Of a DNA stretch of 64,000 bases, positions 1 through 7,137 are shown piece after piece. The stretch covers positions 3,571,307-3,635,306 of the forward strand of contig NZ_KK073875.1 of the NCBI RefSeq assembly GCF_000585395.1. Direction: 5' to 3'. Positions within the stretch are counted from its first letter, which is position 1. Each line of letters starts with the position of its first letter. The position numbers and the translations under genes are program-made. The notes beneath the pieces are model-generated. The model was given only the letters and a program-made list of their open reading frames with translations. It ran no database searches and was not told the origin of the DNA. This DNA comes from Saccharibacillus sacchari DSM 19268. Its GTDB lineage: Bacteria > Bacillota > Bacilli > Paenibacillales > Paenibacillaceae.

Positions 1-1
1 G

Positions 2-172
2 GACTGGCTGAAGCACGATGAACATAATATCTACAGCTACGTCATTTTGGACGATGAATGGCAAATGGGCGAGTTGAATGATCGGTTCCTCCGCTGTCCG
101 AGTTATTCGGGGATCACGAGCGAGATTGCGGGGCGGGCGATACGGCTGTTGCATACAAGCATTCGTTCTTGA
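2..172 (+). CDS. C-terminal fragment of a HAD-like protein
   Basis: This is the 3' end of a gene that begins upstream of the window; 56 codons remain before TGA at 170-172. The fragment contains YVILDDE, followed by a short helix-rich tail ending in AGRAIRLL. A YVILDD-type strand near the C terminus resembles the last acidic motif of small HAD-fold proteins (the HAD domain of Swiss Army Knife RNA-repair proteins). That family assignment is an inference from the motif and cannot be confirmed without the N terminus. The stop codon lies about 15 bp before the next gene's start, so the two are probably co-transcribed. Confidence 0.5.
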   Translation, partial: DWLKHDEHNIYSYVILDDEWQMGELNDRFLRCPSYSGITSEIAGRAIRLLHTSIRS

Positions 173-187
173 AAAGGAGGGATGGGC

Positions 188-841
188 ATGAATATTGCAC
201 AAATGCTGAACAAGTTGGAGGTTTCGCTGCCCGGGGAGGTCGTGAATCGATTGGAGCGGCATGCCGAAGTTCAACGTCAGCAAGAGTTTTTCCTGCGCAT
301 GCTGAAGCCGGAAGAAGTTCGCGAAATGCTGGACGCGCTGAGCGATTTTGAAGTGTTCGAATCGATCCTGCCGCTGTGGACGGACGATAATTCCAATTAT
401 ATCGCGCTCTATGTCGACGGATCGCTCAAGTACCGGATTTGCTACCTCAACCACGAAGAAACGGATAACTCGCCGGCTTTCCGTTCGGTCGAGAATTTTA
501 TTCGCGAATTGGAAAAGGACAGGCAGCAGGATTGGGAGGATCTGAACAAAGACTATCCAAGCCTGGCTGCTCAAGCGGATCTCGAAGATCTGTCGATCAT
601 TCAAGAACTCGTCAAGCAGTCGGAAAGACAACAGATGGATGAGGATCTGCGCCGCCAATGTCTGTTCAGTATGATGGCTTTGATCCCGCAAGATCTATTG
701 CCGACGATCCTGCCTTTTGTAGAAGATGAAGATCCTTATGTACGCGAACGCGCACTGGCGACTTTCAAACGTCATGGCATGAGCGTAGGGAAGTTAAAAA
801 GAGAATTGCATGTCAGAGGCGAAACGGGAATGGGGAAGTAA
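188..841 (+). CDS. SUKH-like protein with C-terminal HEAT-like helices
   Basis: The predicted protein has 217 residues. I start at ATG 188 because AGGAGG at 175-180 is 7 bp upstream; the in-frame ATG at 182 would be only 1 bp from it. Residues about 60-115 (LPLWTDDNSNYIAL ... YLNHEE ... SVENFI) have the strand pattern of SMI1/KNR4 (SUKH) proteins, which are often immunity proteins of contact-dependent toxins. The C terminus (QCLFSMMALIPQDLLPTIL, then DEDPYVRERALATFK) resembles a HEAT/PBS repeat. No toxin gene is adjacent in this window. The function is unknown; the SUKH call is by eye. Confidence 0.55.
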   Translation: MNIAQMLNKLEVSLPGEVVNRLERHAEVQRQQEFFLRMLKPEEVREMLDALSDFEVFESILPLWTDDNSNYIALYVDGSLKYRICYLNHEETDNSPAFRSVENFIRELEKDRQQDWEDLNKDYPSLAAQADLEDLSIIQELVKQSERQQMDEDLRRQCLFSMMALIPQDLLPTILPFVEDEDPYVRERALATFKRHGMSVGKLKRELHVRGETGMGK

Positions 842-842
842 G

Positions 843-1031
843 ATGGAATTGAGTTTGAAATGGGGAGTACAATTCATTGTCATGTTGATTGTACTTGTCG
901 TTTCTCGAATCGTGATGAAAAAGATGGAAAGAAGCAAAGAAGAAATCAAGCTGGTGTCGATTGTAGCCGTACTCATGACCTTGATTCCGATTCTTGTAGG
1001 CGATATTGCATGGCCGTTAATTTGGGATTGA
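843..1031 (+). CDS. Small membrane protein, two TM segments
   Basis: This 62-residue protein begins one base after the stop codon of the preceding gene. It has a hydrophobic helix at residues about 8-21 (VQFIVMLIVLVVS), a charged linker (KKMERSKEEIK) and a second helix at about 33-52. The purine-rich GGGGAAG just before the start is a weak ribosome-binding site, so translation probably depends on coupling. An in-frame start at 810 would add 11 residues and overlap the upstream gene. I recognise no family; a small integral membrane protein of unknown role is all that can be said. Confidence 0.6.
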   Translation: MELSLKWGVQFIVMLIVLVVSRIVMKKMERSKEEIKLVSIVAVLMTLIPILVGDIAWPLIWD

Positions 1032-1067
1032 TTACCCGATGTCGAATACACCGAAGGAGGACAGCTT

Positions 1068-2156
1068 ATGACAGATCCTTTATATACGGACCTTTGCGAA
1101 CTGCTCGGCATTCGGCGCCCTGTCATCTTGGCAGGCATGGCGGGAATCGCGAATATGGCTCCGCTGGTGTCTGCCGTGTCGGAAGCAGGCGGCTTGGGTA
1201 CGTTGGGTGCCGCCTATCTGGAGCCTGAGCAAATGCGCCAAGTTATCCGCGAAATCAAAAAACAGACCTCTGCTCCTTTTGCGGTTAATTTGTTTGCCCG
1301 TGTCGAACCGGATGATCTTACTCGTTTTGACGAGGTCAATCCGGCATTGAACGAGGTTCGGGACTCTCTCGGCCTTGCGCATCCTTCACATATGGATATT
1401 CGCACGCCCGACTTGTTCGAAGGACAATTTGCCGTGCTTTTGGAGGAAAAGGTGCCCATCGTCAGTCTGGCCTTCGGCTTGCTGAACGAGTCTTACACAA
1501 GTCGAGCCAAGCAAGCCGGCATGAAAATAATTGCCACGGCCACGACGGTAGAGGAAGCGATTCAGGCTGAACAAGCGGGATGCGACGCGATCGTGGCTCA
1601 AGGCAGCGAAGCGGGCGGCCATCGGGGAACGTTCGATACCACAATTCGGCGCATGGGAGCGAATATCGGCGCGATGGCGCTTGTTCCGCAAATCGCCGAC
1701 AGCGTAAGAATTCCGGTCATCGCGGCAGGCGGCATCATGGACGGCAGAGGTCTCGCGGCTTCGCTGATGCTGGGAGCGTCAGGCGTGCAGATGGGAACTC
1801 GTTTCCTGACCTCCCAAGAGTCCGGCGCGCATCCCGCTTATAAGCAGGCTTTGCTGAACAGCACGGAGGAAAGCACGGTCTTGACCGATGCTTTTTCGGG
1901 TCGTCCGGCCAGGGGAGTCGACAATGCTTTTATCCGCTTATGGCAAAACAGCCCCGTTGCTCCGCTTCCTTTTCCTGCGCAAAATACGCTGACCCGAGAA
2001 ATTCGCAACGCTGCCGCTCGCCAGAATAACGCGGAGTACATGGCTTTATGGGCAGGTCAGGGAACCCGATTGCTTACCGAGGGCCAGAAGGCAGGCGAGA
2101 TCGTGGAGCAAGTGATGCGTGAGGCATCAGAAAAATTATCTGCGCATCGAAAATGA
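1068..2156 (+). CDS. Nitronate monooxygenase-like FMN oxidoreductase
   Basis: A 362-residue TIM-barrel flavoprotein of the 2-nitropropane dioxygenase/FabK family, with GAAGGAGG upstream of ATG 1068. Family landmarks are visible: PVILAGMAGIANMAPLVSAVSEAGGLGTLGA at the N terminus (cofactor loop and first barrel strands), DAIVAQGSEAGGH (residues about 172-184, phosphate contact and the conserved His) and PVIAAGGIMDGRGLAASLMLGASGVQMGTRF near residues 216-246, the FMN phosphate-binding turn. Members oxidise alkyl nitronates with O2 or act as NAD(P)H-dependent enoyl reductases. Length and motifs favour nitronate monooxygenase, but the substrate cannot be deduced. Cytoplasmic. Confidence 0.88.
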   Translation: MTDPLYTDLCELLGIRRPVILAGMAGIANMAPLVSAVSEAGGLGTLGAAYLEPEQMRQVIREIKKQTSAPFAVNLFARVEPDDLTRFDEVNPALNEVRDSLGLAHPSHMDIRTPDLFEGQFAVLLEEKVPIVSLAFGLLNESYTSRAKQAGMKIIATATTVEEAIQAEQAGCDAIVAQGSEAGGHRGTFDTTIRRMGANIGAMALVPQIADSVRIPVIAAGGIMDGRGLAASLMLGASGVQMGTRFLTSQESGAHPAYKQALLNSTEESTVLTDAFSGRPARGVDNAFIRLWQNSPVAPLPFPAQNTLTREIRNAAARQNNAEYMALWAGQGTRLLTEGQKAGEIVEQVMREASEKLSAHRK

Positions 2157-2178
2157 AAAATAAACAGGAAGTGATGGT

Positions 2179-3105
2179 ATGCAGCGTATTCAAGCCACTC
2201 GTACTTTGCAAGGCACCACAGTAGCAGGCCTCATCCATAACGGCGGACAATACTTTTACGTGCAAGTCGAAATTTACGAGGACGGGACCTTTGATTGCTG
2301 GGAACGCGTCGACTTGGCCGGGGTGCAAGAAAAAATTCATTCCGGTTGGTTAGTGTCTTCCGTTCCGGCAGGCCAGACGTTATCCATTCATGGACTGGGC
2401 GCTTATCGGCTCAAACAGGCAGAATGGCTCTATGATGCGAAGCGTTATGTTCAACATTTGCTAGAAAAAGTGAAAGAACTTAATCCGCATATGTTGAATG
2501 TATATACGATGCCCGAAGACACAGACGATAACGCTTTTATCTCTAAAAGAAGTCCTTTCTCCGCCGGGAAGCCGATTCGGGACATCGGAACAGGATTGCG
2601 CAAGCCGGTAGAAGGCAAAGGGTTCCATTTGTTGAAGCGTACAGACGCGAAGGTTAGCCTGGTCGAGTTAGTCCTCTATGCAAACGGCTCGGCAGTGCTC
2701 TACGAAGGGGCGGAAGAGCATGAGTATTCTCCATGGGAAAAAGTGTTGGAGCACATCGACCAAGGCATCCTGTGCACCCAACTGAAGCCGCAGTCTGAAG
2801 TTCATATTCCCGACCTAGGCACTATAACCGTCGAAGAAACGCTGTACGACGTAGACGTCTCCGAGAAACGCCAAGAATTAATCGACGAAATGAACGCCTT
2901 GCAAGGAAAAGAAACCTCGCTGGAAGCTTGCCGACAAGCCTATATCGATTACCTGATCGACCCCAATAAATGGGCGAGACAGCGACTAAAAGAAGCCTAC
3001 GAAAAAGTGCCGGAGCATCTGCGCATGTACTTGGGCAGCATGGACGATAAGGATAGCGATTATGTACGGATCATTGATCGCCCCCATGAAAAAAGAGAAG
3101 TATAA
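2179..3105 (+). CDS. Conserved-looking hypothetical protein
   Basis: The product has 308 residues and no signal peptide or membrane segment. It begins at ATG 2179 after CAGGAAGTGATGG, 22 bp behind the flavin oxidoreductase stop. It looks like two related strand-rich halves: residues about 12-60 (VAGLIHNGGQYFYVQVEIYEDGTFDCWERVDL) and about 160-210 (VSLVELVLYANGSAVLYEGAEEHEYSPWEKVL), each followed by a stretch ending in a glycine-containing turn and helix. This suggests an internal duplication. A helical tail (EMNALQGKETSLEACRQ, then DPNKWARQRLKEAYEKVP) ends the protein. I do not recognise the family. A strong terminator follows. Confidence 0.7.
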   Translation: MQRIQATRTLQGTTVAGLIHNGGQYFYVQVEIYEDGTFDCWERVDLAGVQEKIHSGWLVSSVPAGQTLSIHGLGAYRLKQAEWLYDAKRYVQHLLEKVKELNPHMLNVYTMPEDTDDNAFISKRSPFSAGKPIRDIGTGLRKPVEGKGFHLLKRTDAKVSLVELVLYANGSAVLYEGAEEHEYSPWEKVLEHIDQGILCTQLKPQSEVHIPDLGTITVEETLYDVDVSEKRQELIDEMNALQGKETSLEACRQAYIDYLIDPNKWARQRLKEAYEKVPEHLRMYLGSMDDKDSDYVRIIDRPHEKREV

Positions 3106-3126
3106 TCGCAAATGATTAAAGTCCAT

Positions 3127-3164
3127 GCAAGAAAAGAAAGCGCCTTTGAGCGCTTTTTTTCTTG
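3127..3164. terminator. Rho-independent terminator after the 2179-3105 gene
   Basis: A long A-rich/T-rich hairpin: GCAAGAAAAGAAAGCGC (3127-3143) pairs with GCGCTTTTTTTCTTGC (3149-3164) around a short loop. The run of T in the 3' arm makes it a forward terminator. It separates the upstream hypothetical gene from the methyltransferase. Confidence 0.8.
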
Positions 3165-3250
3165 CCATCCATTTACTAATCGACTATTATGGATATATGA
3201 TATCTCTAATAACCCAATCAACACTCCGGAAAGGTCATGGTGAACGCATA

Positions 3251-4138
3251 ATGAAGCCTTTTTTCAACCCGACGATTTGGCAGCAAGAATGGAAAGAATA
3301 CGGAGACGGCGCCGCGATTCGAATGAAACGTTCCGGCATCGATCCGGCAACGGCATTCAACGGCAAAGCGCATAAGTTCAACGAGCAGTCCTTTAACGAA
3401 GAAGGCCGCAGACGCAGCGCACGGATCGTGAACTGGCTGTCGAGCCGCGGCGTGAAATTCGAAGGGACGTCCATACTGGACATAGGCGCGGCTTCAGGCG
3501 TATTCACGGTTCCTTTTGCCGAGCGCGGAGCTAGGGTCACGGCTTTCGAATCGTCACCTCCGCAGGTCGAATTGCTGAAGGAGAACACGGCGCGTTTTAC
3601 GGAAAACAAAGTCGAGATCGTCTCCGGCGAATTCGAGCAGATCGATATCGAGGCAAAAGGCTGGAACGAAGCGTTCGACCTGGTCTTCGTGTCGATGTGT
3701 CCGGTCGTGCATGATTGGGACAGCGTGGAACGCATTTTGAGCTGTGCGCGCCGATTCGCGTATATCAGCATGCCGGTCAGCTCCGCGGAAAGCAGCCTGG
3801 TGAACGAAGTCGTGCCGTTGATCACCGGAGAAAAATTCCAACCGAAGATTACGGAGATGGCTTTTCTGCTGCATCTGCTCTGCTTGAACGGGTACGCTTA
3901 CGAGACGTTGGTCACCCGTGAGCTGAAAACGACCGAGTTCACGCCCGAAGAAGCGTTAGAGCATACGATGATATGGCTGAGCCATCATAATCTGCCTGCG
4001 GACGAGCGGAGCCGAAGCATCGTAAAGCAGCATATCCGGCAAAATTACCCGGCAGATCTGATTCAAATTCATGAAGGCGGGCGATTCGGCAAGGTGCTGA
4101 TTCGTTTGCAAGAGCAGAATATGTACGTGGAAGAATAA
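3251..4138 (+). CDS. Class I SAM-dependent methyltransferase
   Basis: The protein has 295 residues. The open frame extends upstream into the terminator hairpin, so I start at ATG 3251 (MKPFFNP). GGAAAGG lies about 16 bp upstream, a rather long spacing. SAM-binding motif I is at ILDIGAASGVFTVPFAERGA (residues about 76-95), followed by the acidic motif II strand VTAFESSP and a motif IV-like segment DLVFVSMCPVVHDWD. The C-terminal third is helical and ends in FGKVLIRL. The substrate is unknown. The gene is a single transcription unit between two terminators. Confidence 0.82.
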   Translation: MKPFFNPTIWQQEWKEYGDGAAIRMKRSGIDPATAFNGKAHKFNEQSFNEEGRRRSARIVNWLSSRGVKFEGTSILDIGAASGVFTVPFAERGARVTAFESSPPQVELLKENTARFTENKVEIVSGEFEQIDIEAKGWNEAFDLVFVSMCPVVHDWDSVERILSCARRFAYISMPVSSAESSLVNEVVPLITGEKFQPKITEMAFLLHLLCLNGYAYETLVTRELKTTEFTPEEALEHTMIWLSHHNLPADERSRSIVKQHIRQNYPADLIQIHEGGRFGKVLIRLQEQNMYVEE

Positions 4139-4154
4139 CCTCATTTTGACCGAG

Positions 4155-4195
4155 CCGGCACGGATGTTCAATCGAACGTCAGTGCCGGATTTTTT
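4155..4195 (+). terminator. Terminator with a repeated 3' half (copy R1)
   Basis: CCGGCAC (4155-4161) pairs with GTGCCGG (4182-4188), followed by ATTTTTT. The segment 4163-4199 is repeated almost exactly at 5502-5538 (about five differences in 37 bp). Confidence 0.75.
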
Positions 4196-4272
4196 GTGCG
4201 TAAATTTTTGCTCGGACACAACGATCAAGCGCCTCGATGCGTTCAATAGATAAGAAGTCAGGAGGGAAGAAC

Positions 4273-4539
4273 ATGGGAGTGCTGCTCGCGATTATCCTGC
4301 TTGTCGTCAACATTCCGGTGTACCGGTTTGTGTTCAAGCTGTGGTTTGCCGACGAAGAAGATTTCAACAAGTCTGTCCGCTACTCATTTACGCCCGATCT
4401 ATTTTCTTTGTTCAAAGGGAAATATATCGAAGATCGGATTGCGTCGGCCAAGCTGTCTTTTTATATTTTCGTCTGCCTGGCGATCGTCGGGATTGAATTC
4501 GGAATCGTATACGGACTGATTACATGGATAATGGGGTAA
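4273..4539 (+). CDS. Small membrane protein
   Basis: An 88-residue protein with GGAGGGAAGAAC directly before ATG 4273; a longer in-frame start at 4237 lacks a good ribosome-binding site. It has a hydrophobic N-terminal helix (LLAIILLVVNIPVYRFVF), a polar middle containing FADEEDFNKSVRYSF, and a C-terminal helix (FYIFVCLAIVGIEFGIVYGLI). Two transmembrane passes with the polar segment between them are likely. I recognise no family. It sits between two copies of a similar GC-rich terminator-like sequence (R1 before it, and a partial copy at about 4546-4586 after it). Confidence 0.6.
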   Translation: MGVLLAIILLVVNIPVYRFVFKLWFADEEDFNKSVRYSFTPDLFSLFKGKYIEDRIASAKLSFYIFVCLAIVGIEFGIVYGLITWIMG

Positions 4540-4616
4540 ATGATGAAAAGGCCGGACCGCTGATCCCTATTCGCCGTGATCCCGACTAAACTGTGTCAAA
4601 AAGGAGTTCTTATGTG

Positions 4617-5147
4617 ATGTATGCTTCCCGATTAATTTACAAAGAAGCTCAGAAGAAATTGGCAGAAATGACGGACGGAGTAGAAACGAAGGCTTCCGCA
4701 AAGTTGTCTTTCCTTTTTGGGGAAGTCGTTGACAACCATGAAGCTTTCCTCAAGAAAAAAAATTTGAATTCAAAAAACGCCCAAAAGCAAATTACGGAAG
4801 ATTGCGATAAATTATCTAATCAGCAAAACACGGAAAAAGAAATCAAAAAACTTAAAAAATATCGTTCCAAACTCGAGCGAAAAACAGAGCGGCTGGAAAG
4901 TTTTGCAGGCACGTCCGGATTCAAAAAAAAGCTGGAGAAAAAAAGCGAGAAAATCATGCTTCACTCCAAATGCGTGTACGTAATTGCCAAAGAGATTAAT
5001 ATTCGTCTCGAAGAGCAAGCGGAGGAGAAGATGATTGAATACGCGACGTTCATGCCATGGTGCCTTCAAACTGATCGATTCTTCGTACAAGCATTCGATC
5101 AAATCGAGCAGTCTGCTCAAAGACTTGGCCGGAGAACATTTTTTTGA
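4617..5147 (+). CDS. Lysine-rich helical protein, possibly the N-terminal part of a split HD protein
   Basis: The frame encodes 176 residues from ATG 4617 (GTG 4614 is also possible; AAGGAG is at 4601-4606). The region from residue about 45 to 120 is extremely Lys/Glu-rich and helical (KKKNLNSKNAQKQ ... EKEIKKLKKYRSKLERK), followed by HSKCVYVIAKEINIRLEEQAEEK. After about position 5040 the predicted sequence loses family-like character, while the overlapping +1 frame (5035-5445) carries an HD-like domain. Either this is one gene broken by a frameshift near 5040-5070 or it is two overlapping genes. No known family was recognised for the N-terminal part. Confidence 0.5.
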   Translation: MYASRLIYKEAQKKLAEMTDGVETKASAKLSFLFGEVVDNHEAFLKKKNLNSKNAQKQITEDCDKLSNQQNTEKEIKKLKKYRSKLERKTERLESFAGTSGFKKKLEKKSEKIMLHSKCVYVIAKEINIRLEEQAEEKMIEYATFMPWCLQTDRFFVQAFDQIEQSAQRLGRRTFF

Positions 5148-5445
5148 ACGCACATTAACAGACAACGAATTAAGCCGAGTCGCAAGAGCTATTACGCTAC
5201 ATAACAAAAGAGAAAAAATGTATCAGGGAGCCCGATATACCGAAGAAGAGCGATTGGCCTGCATTCTGCACGACGCGGATAAAATATCAAAGATTTTCAA
5301 AAAAAGTTCATGGCATAAAAAAGGCGAATACCTTAAAGTGGAAAAATACGAGAAAATCCAGAAAAAGATTCGCAAAAAGCTTTTGTTTATTGAATCCGAG
5401 AAGCTGCTGGAAGAATACCGGGGACTGATTATATCCAGAAAATGA
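5035..5445 (+). CDS. HD-domain-like protein (overlapping frame)
   Basis: The frame encodes 136 residues from TTG 5035, preceded by GGAGGAG at 5021-5027 with 8 bp spacing, a good ribosome-binding site although inside the previous frame. Residues about 55-80 read ARAITLHNKREKMYQGARYTEEERLACILHDADKISKI. The LHN ... LHDADK pattern matches the His and His-Asp metal ligands of HD-superfamily phosphohydrolases. The C terminus is strongly basic (KYEKIQKKIRKKLLF). If this is the natural C-terminal half of the 4617 gene, the full protein would be about 270 residues. The HD call comes from the motif alone. Confidence 0.5.
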   Translation: MNTRRSCHGAFKLIDSSYKHSIKSSSLLKDLAGEHFFERTLTDNELSRVARAITLHNKREKMYQGARYTEEERLACILHDADKISKIFKKSSWHKKGEYLKVEKYEKIQKKIRKKLLFIESEKLLEEYRGLIISRK

Positions 5446-5466
5446 AGGTCCGAACATGCGAGTTGC

Positions 5467-5538
5467 GAAAAGGCCGGATCGTCAGCAATTGATCCCGGAT
5501 AGATGTTGCAGCGAACGTCTGTGCCGGATTTTTTGTGC
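5467..5538 (+). terminator. Double hairpin terminator, copy R2
   Basis: Two stem-loops lie downstream of the HD-like frame: GGCCGGATC (5472-5480) pairs imperfectly with GATCCCGG (5491-5498), and CCGGAT near 5495 can pair instead with the GTGCCGG at 5521-5527 before TTTTTT. Positions 5502-5538 repeat 4163-4199. The alternative pairings resemble a terminator with an upstream competitor stem, but no function is evident. Confidence 0.55.
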
Positions 5539-5597
5539 CTCAAAAGAAGAAGCGGTATACTGAGAAGCATGAGACCTTACGAAAAGAGAAGGAATGA

Positions 5598-6080
5598 ATG
5601 AGAAATCAGGCAAAGTCGCTCATGAGTTTGGGAATGGGAGAAATAGCGGCCGGCATCATTTTGGGCTGGGCTTTTTTCATGCTAGGCACTTATTGGGACT
5701 TGGGTCCTGCCGGAGTTTCCGGTCTGTCCTTCCTGGTTTTTCTGTTGATGCAGGGCGGTACGTACTGGTTGATTCGGTACCGAAGTTTGAAGAAAAATAC
5801 CGTAGTCCATCAAAAAATTATCGTACTTTTTGCATGGTTTCGCAAAATCAATCGGCTGCTCGGCGTCGTCACGTTGATCGTGATCGTCTGTTTTTTCAAA
5901 AATTCGGTGGATCTGATATTCGGAACGCTATTGTACCTGTTTGCTCTACTTGAATACGTCAATTATTACGAATTCAGGCTGAGCTACGGCGTATCGGGAT
6001 TCAATGTGTTCGAGCTGCGAAGGCATGGACTGAAAAGGTCCAGTTTGAACCGTCTGCTCCGCAGTCGGAGGGGCTTATAA
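5598..6080 (+). CDS. Integral membrane protein, about four TM helices
   Basis: A 160-residue protein with GAGAAGG upstream of ATG 5598. Four hydrophobic stretches are visible: IAAGIILGWAFFMLGTYW, VSGLSFLVFLLMQGGTYWLI, LLGVVTLIVIVCFF and LIFGTLLYLFALLEYVNYY. They are joined by a basic loop (RYRSLKKNT) and followed by a basic cytoplasmic tail (RRHGLKRSSLNRLLRSRRGL). No catalytic motif or known family was recognised. It is followed after 60 bp by the 6141 gene on the same strand, possibly as one transcript. Confidence 0.65.
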   Translation: MRNQAKSLMSLGMGEIAAGIILGWAFFMLGTYWDLGPAGVSGLSFLVFLLMQGGTYWLIRYRSLKKNTVVHQKIIVLFAWFRKINRLLGVVTLIVIVCFFKNSVDLIFGTLLYLFALLEYVNYYEFRLSYGVSGFNVFELRRHGLKRSSLNRLLRSRRGL

Positions 6081-6140
6081 AGCATCTGTTCTTGTTTGTC
6101 TTATGCGGCTGGTTGCTGCTTAACGAAAAGGAGGCCAATC

Positions 6141-7118
6141 GTGGCGAAGGGGATCGAACGTGAATCTTTTTTATTGAGCGACGCCCTGTCCATCCTTTCA
6201 ACCTGCAAAAAAGAAACGGGCGACATCTGGCAGGCTCATTTTGGTGCGGCTGCAATTGGAAGCTATTTTTTTGTGAAAAGCAATCCGTTGGATACGGACT
6301 TGCAGCAGCGGATTTTTGTCCAAGCGGAAGAAATGGTTTGTTCCGTATTGAAGAACGACCGCAGCTCCGGCCTGAATAGACACGGACCGATCATGGACTC
6401 TTTCGAAGCCGAAGCGATCATTTTAGCAGCATTGGGGCGCACGATCGACGGTCTGCACTGGGTAGGTCATAACGTGATTTACAGTGCGGCAAGCTTATCG
6501 GCGATCCGGGAGCTGCGCGGTTGGGGGACGGAAGAACAGATCGCGGGCATCGTCGATTTGATCGATTCGTTCGAAAAAACGATTCCCGGACGTTCCTGGA
6601 TCGGCTTTAACGCGTCGGAAGTGAAACGTTTCTCTATTATGCCTGAAGATCATTTCCCGATGATCCGTACGCCCGCAGGGCTATCGACTTTCGTCTTGGA
6701 AGAACTGTCGTCGTTTCCGGTCATTTACCGCGCCGAAGCGCATCATGACCTGATCGGCCATCTGCTGACTTTTTCGCATGCGCTCAACGTTCTTCACGAT
6801 CTGGGTTATGCGGATTTTTTCCAGCGCGGCATCGTTCCTTTATTGAAGTTGGCAAAAGCGCTGCGTGCCAGTCGTTCGGTTCCGTCCATGGAGACGATTA
6901 AGTTGGTTTCTCCGGTCGATCGCTTGCCTTTGCAACCCGCGAAACGCAGCGAATATTTGCCGGTAGAGAACGAATTTTGGAATACGGATTATGAGAAAAT
7001 AAACTGGGATTTCGGACATGTTTTCAAATTCACGCATAGTTTCTACGATCATTTGGAACGCGCGAAGTCTCAGAAACCGTCTTACATAGAAGCTTTTCGT
7101 TATATCATCGCTCATTAA
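6141..7118 (+). CDS. Uncharacterised helical protein
   Basis: The start is GTG 6141, 6 bp after AAAAGGAGG; an earlier in-frame start would overlap this ribosome-binding site. The 325-residue product is soluble and mostly helical. Histidine-rich, conserved-looking segments are GLHWVGHNVIYSAASLSAIRELRGWG, RAEAHHDLIGHLLTFSHALNVLHDLGYADFF and NWDFGHVFKFTHSFYDHLE, suggesting paired helices with buried histidines, perhaps metal- or cofactor-binding. Questin-oxidase-like (DUF4243) proteins have a similar helical, His-rich look, but I would not assign that. It ends 19 bp before the HAD-GrpB gene, so they may form an operon. Confidence 0.65.
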   Translation: MAKGIERESFLLSDALSILSTCKKETGDIWQAHFGAAAIGSYFFVKSNPLDTDLQQRIFVQAEEMVCSVLKNDRSSGLNRHGPIMDSFEAEAIILAALGRTIDGLHWVGHNVIYSAASLSAIRELRGWGTEEQIAGIVDLIDSFEKTIPGRSWIGFNASEVKRFSIMPEDHFPMIRTPAGLSTFVLEELSSFPVIYRAEAHHDLIGHLLTFSHALNVLHDLGYADFFQRGIVPLLKLAKALRASRSVPSMETIKLVSPVDRLPLQPAKRSEYLPVENEFWNTDYEKINWDFGHVFKFTHSFYDHLERAKSQKPSYIEAFRYIIAH

Positions 7119-7137
7119 ACCGAAAGAAGTGAAGCGT

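Noticed and set aside
3125-3250. N-terminal extension of the methyltransferase frame into the terminator
   Set aside because: It would translate the terminator hairpin and has no ribosome-binding site; ATG 3251 starts the family-like sequence.
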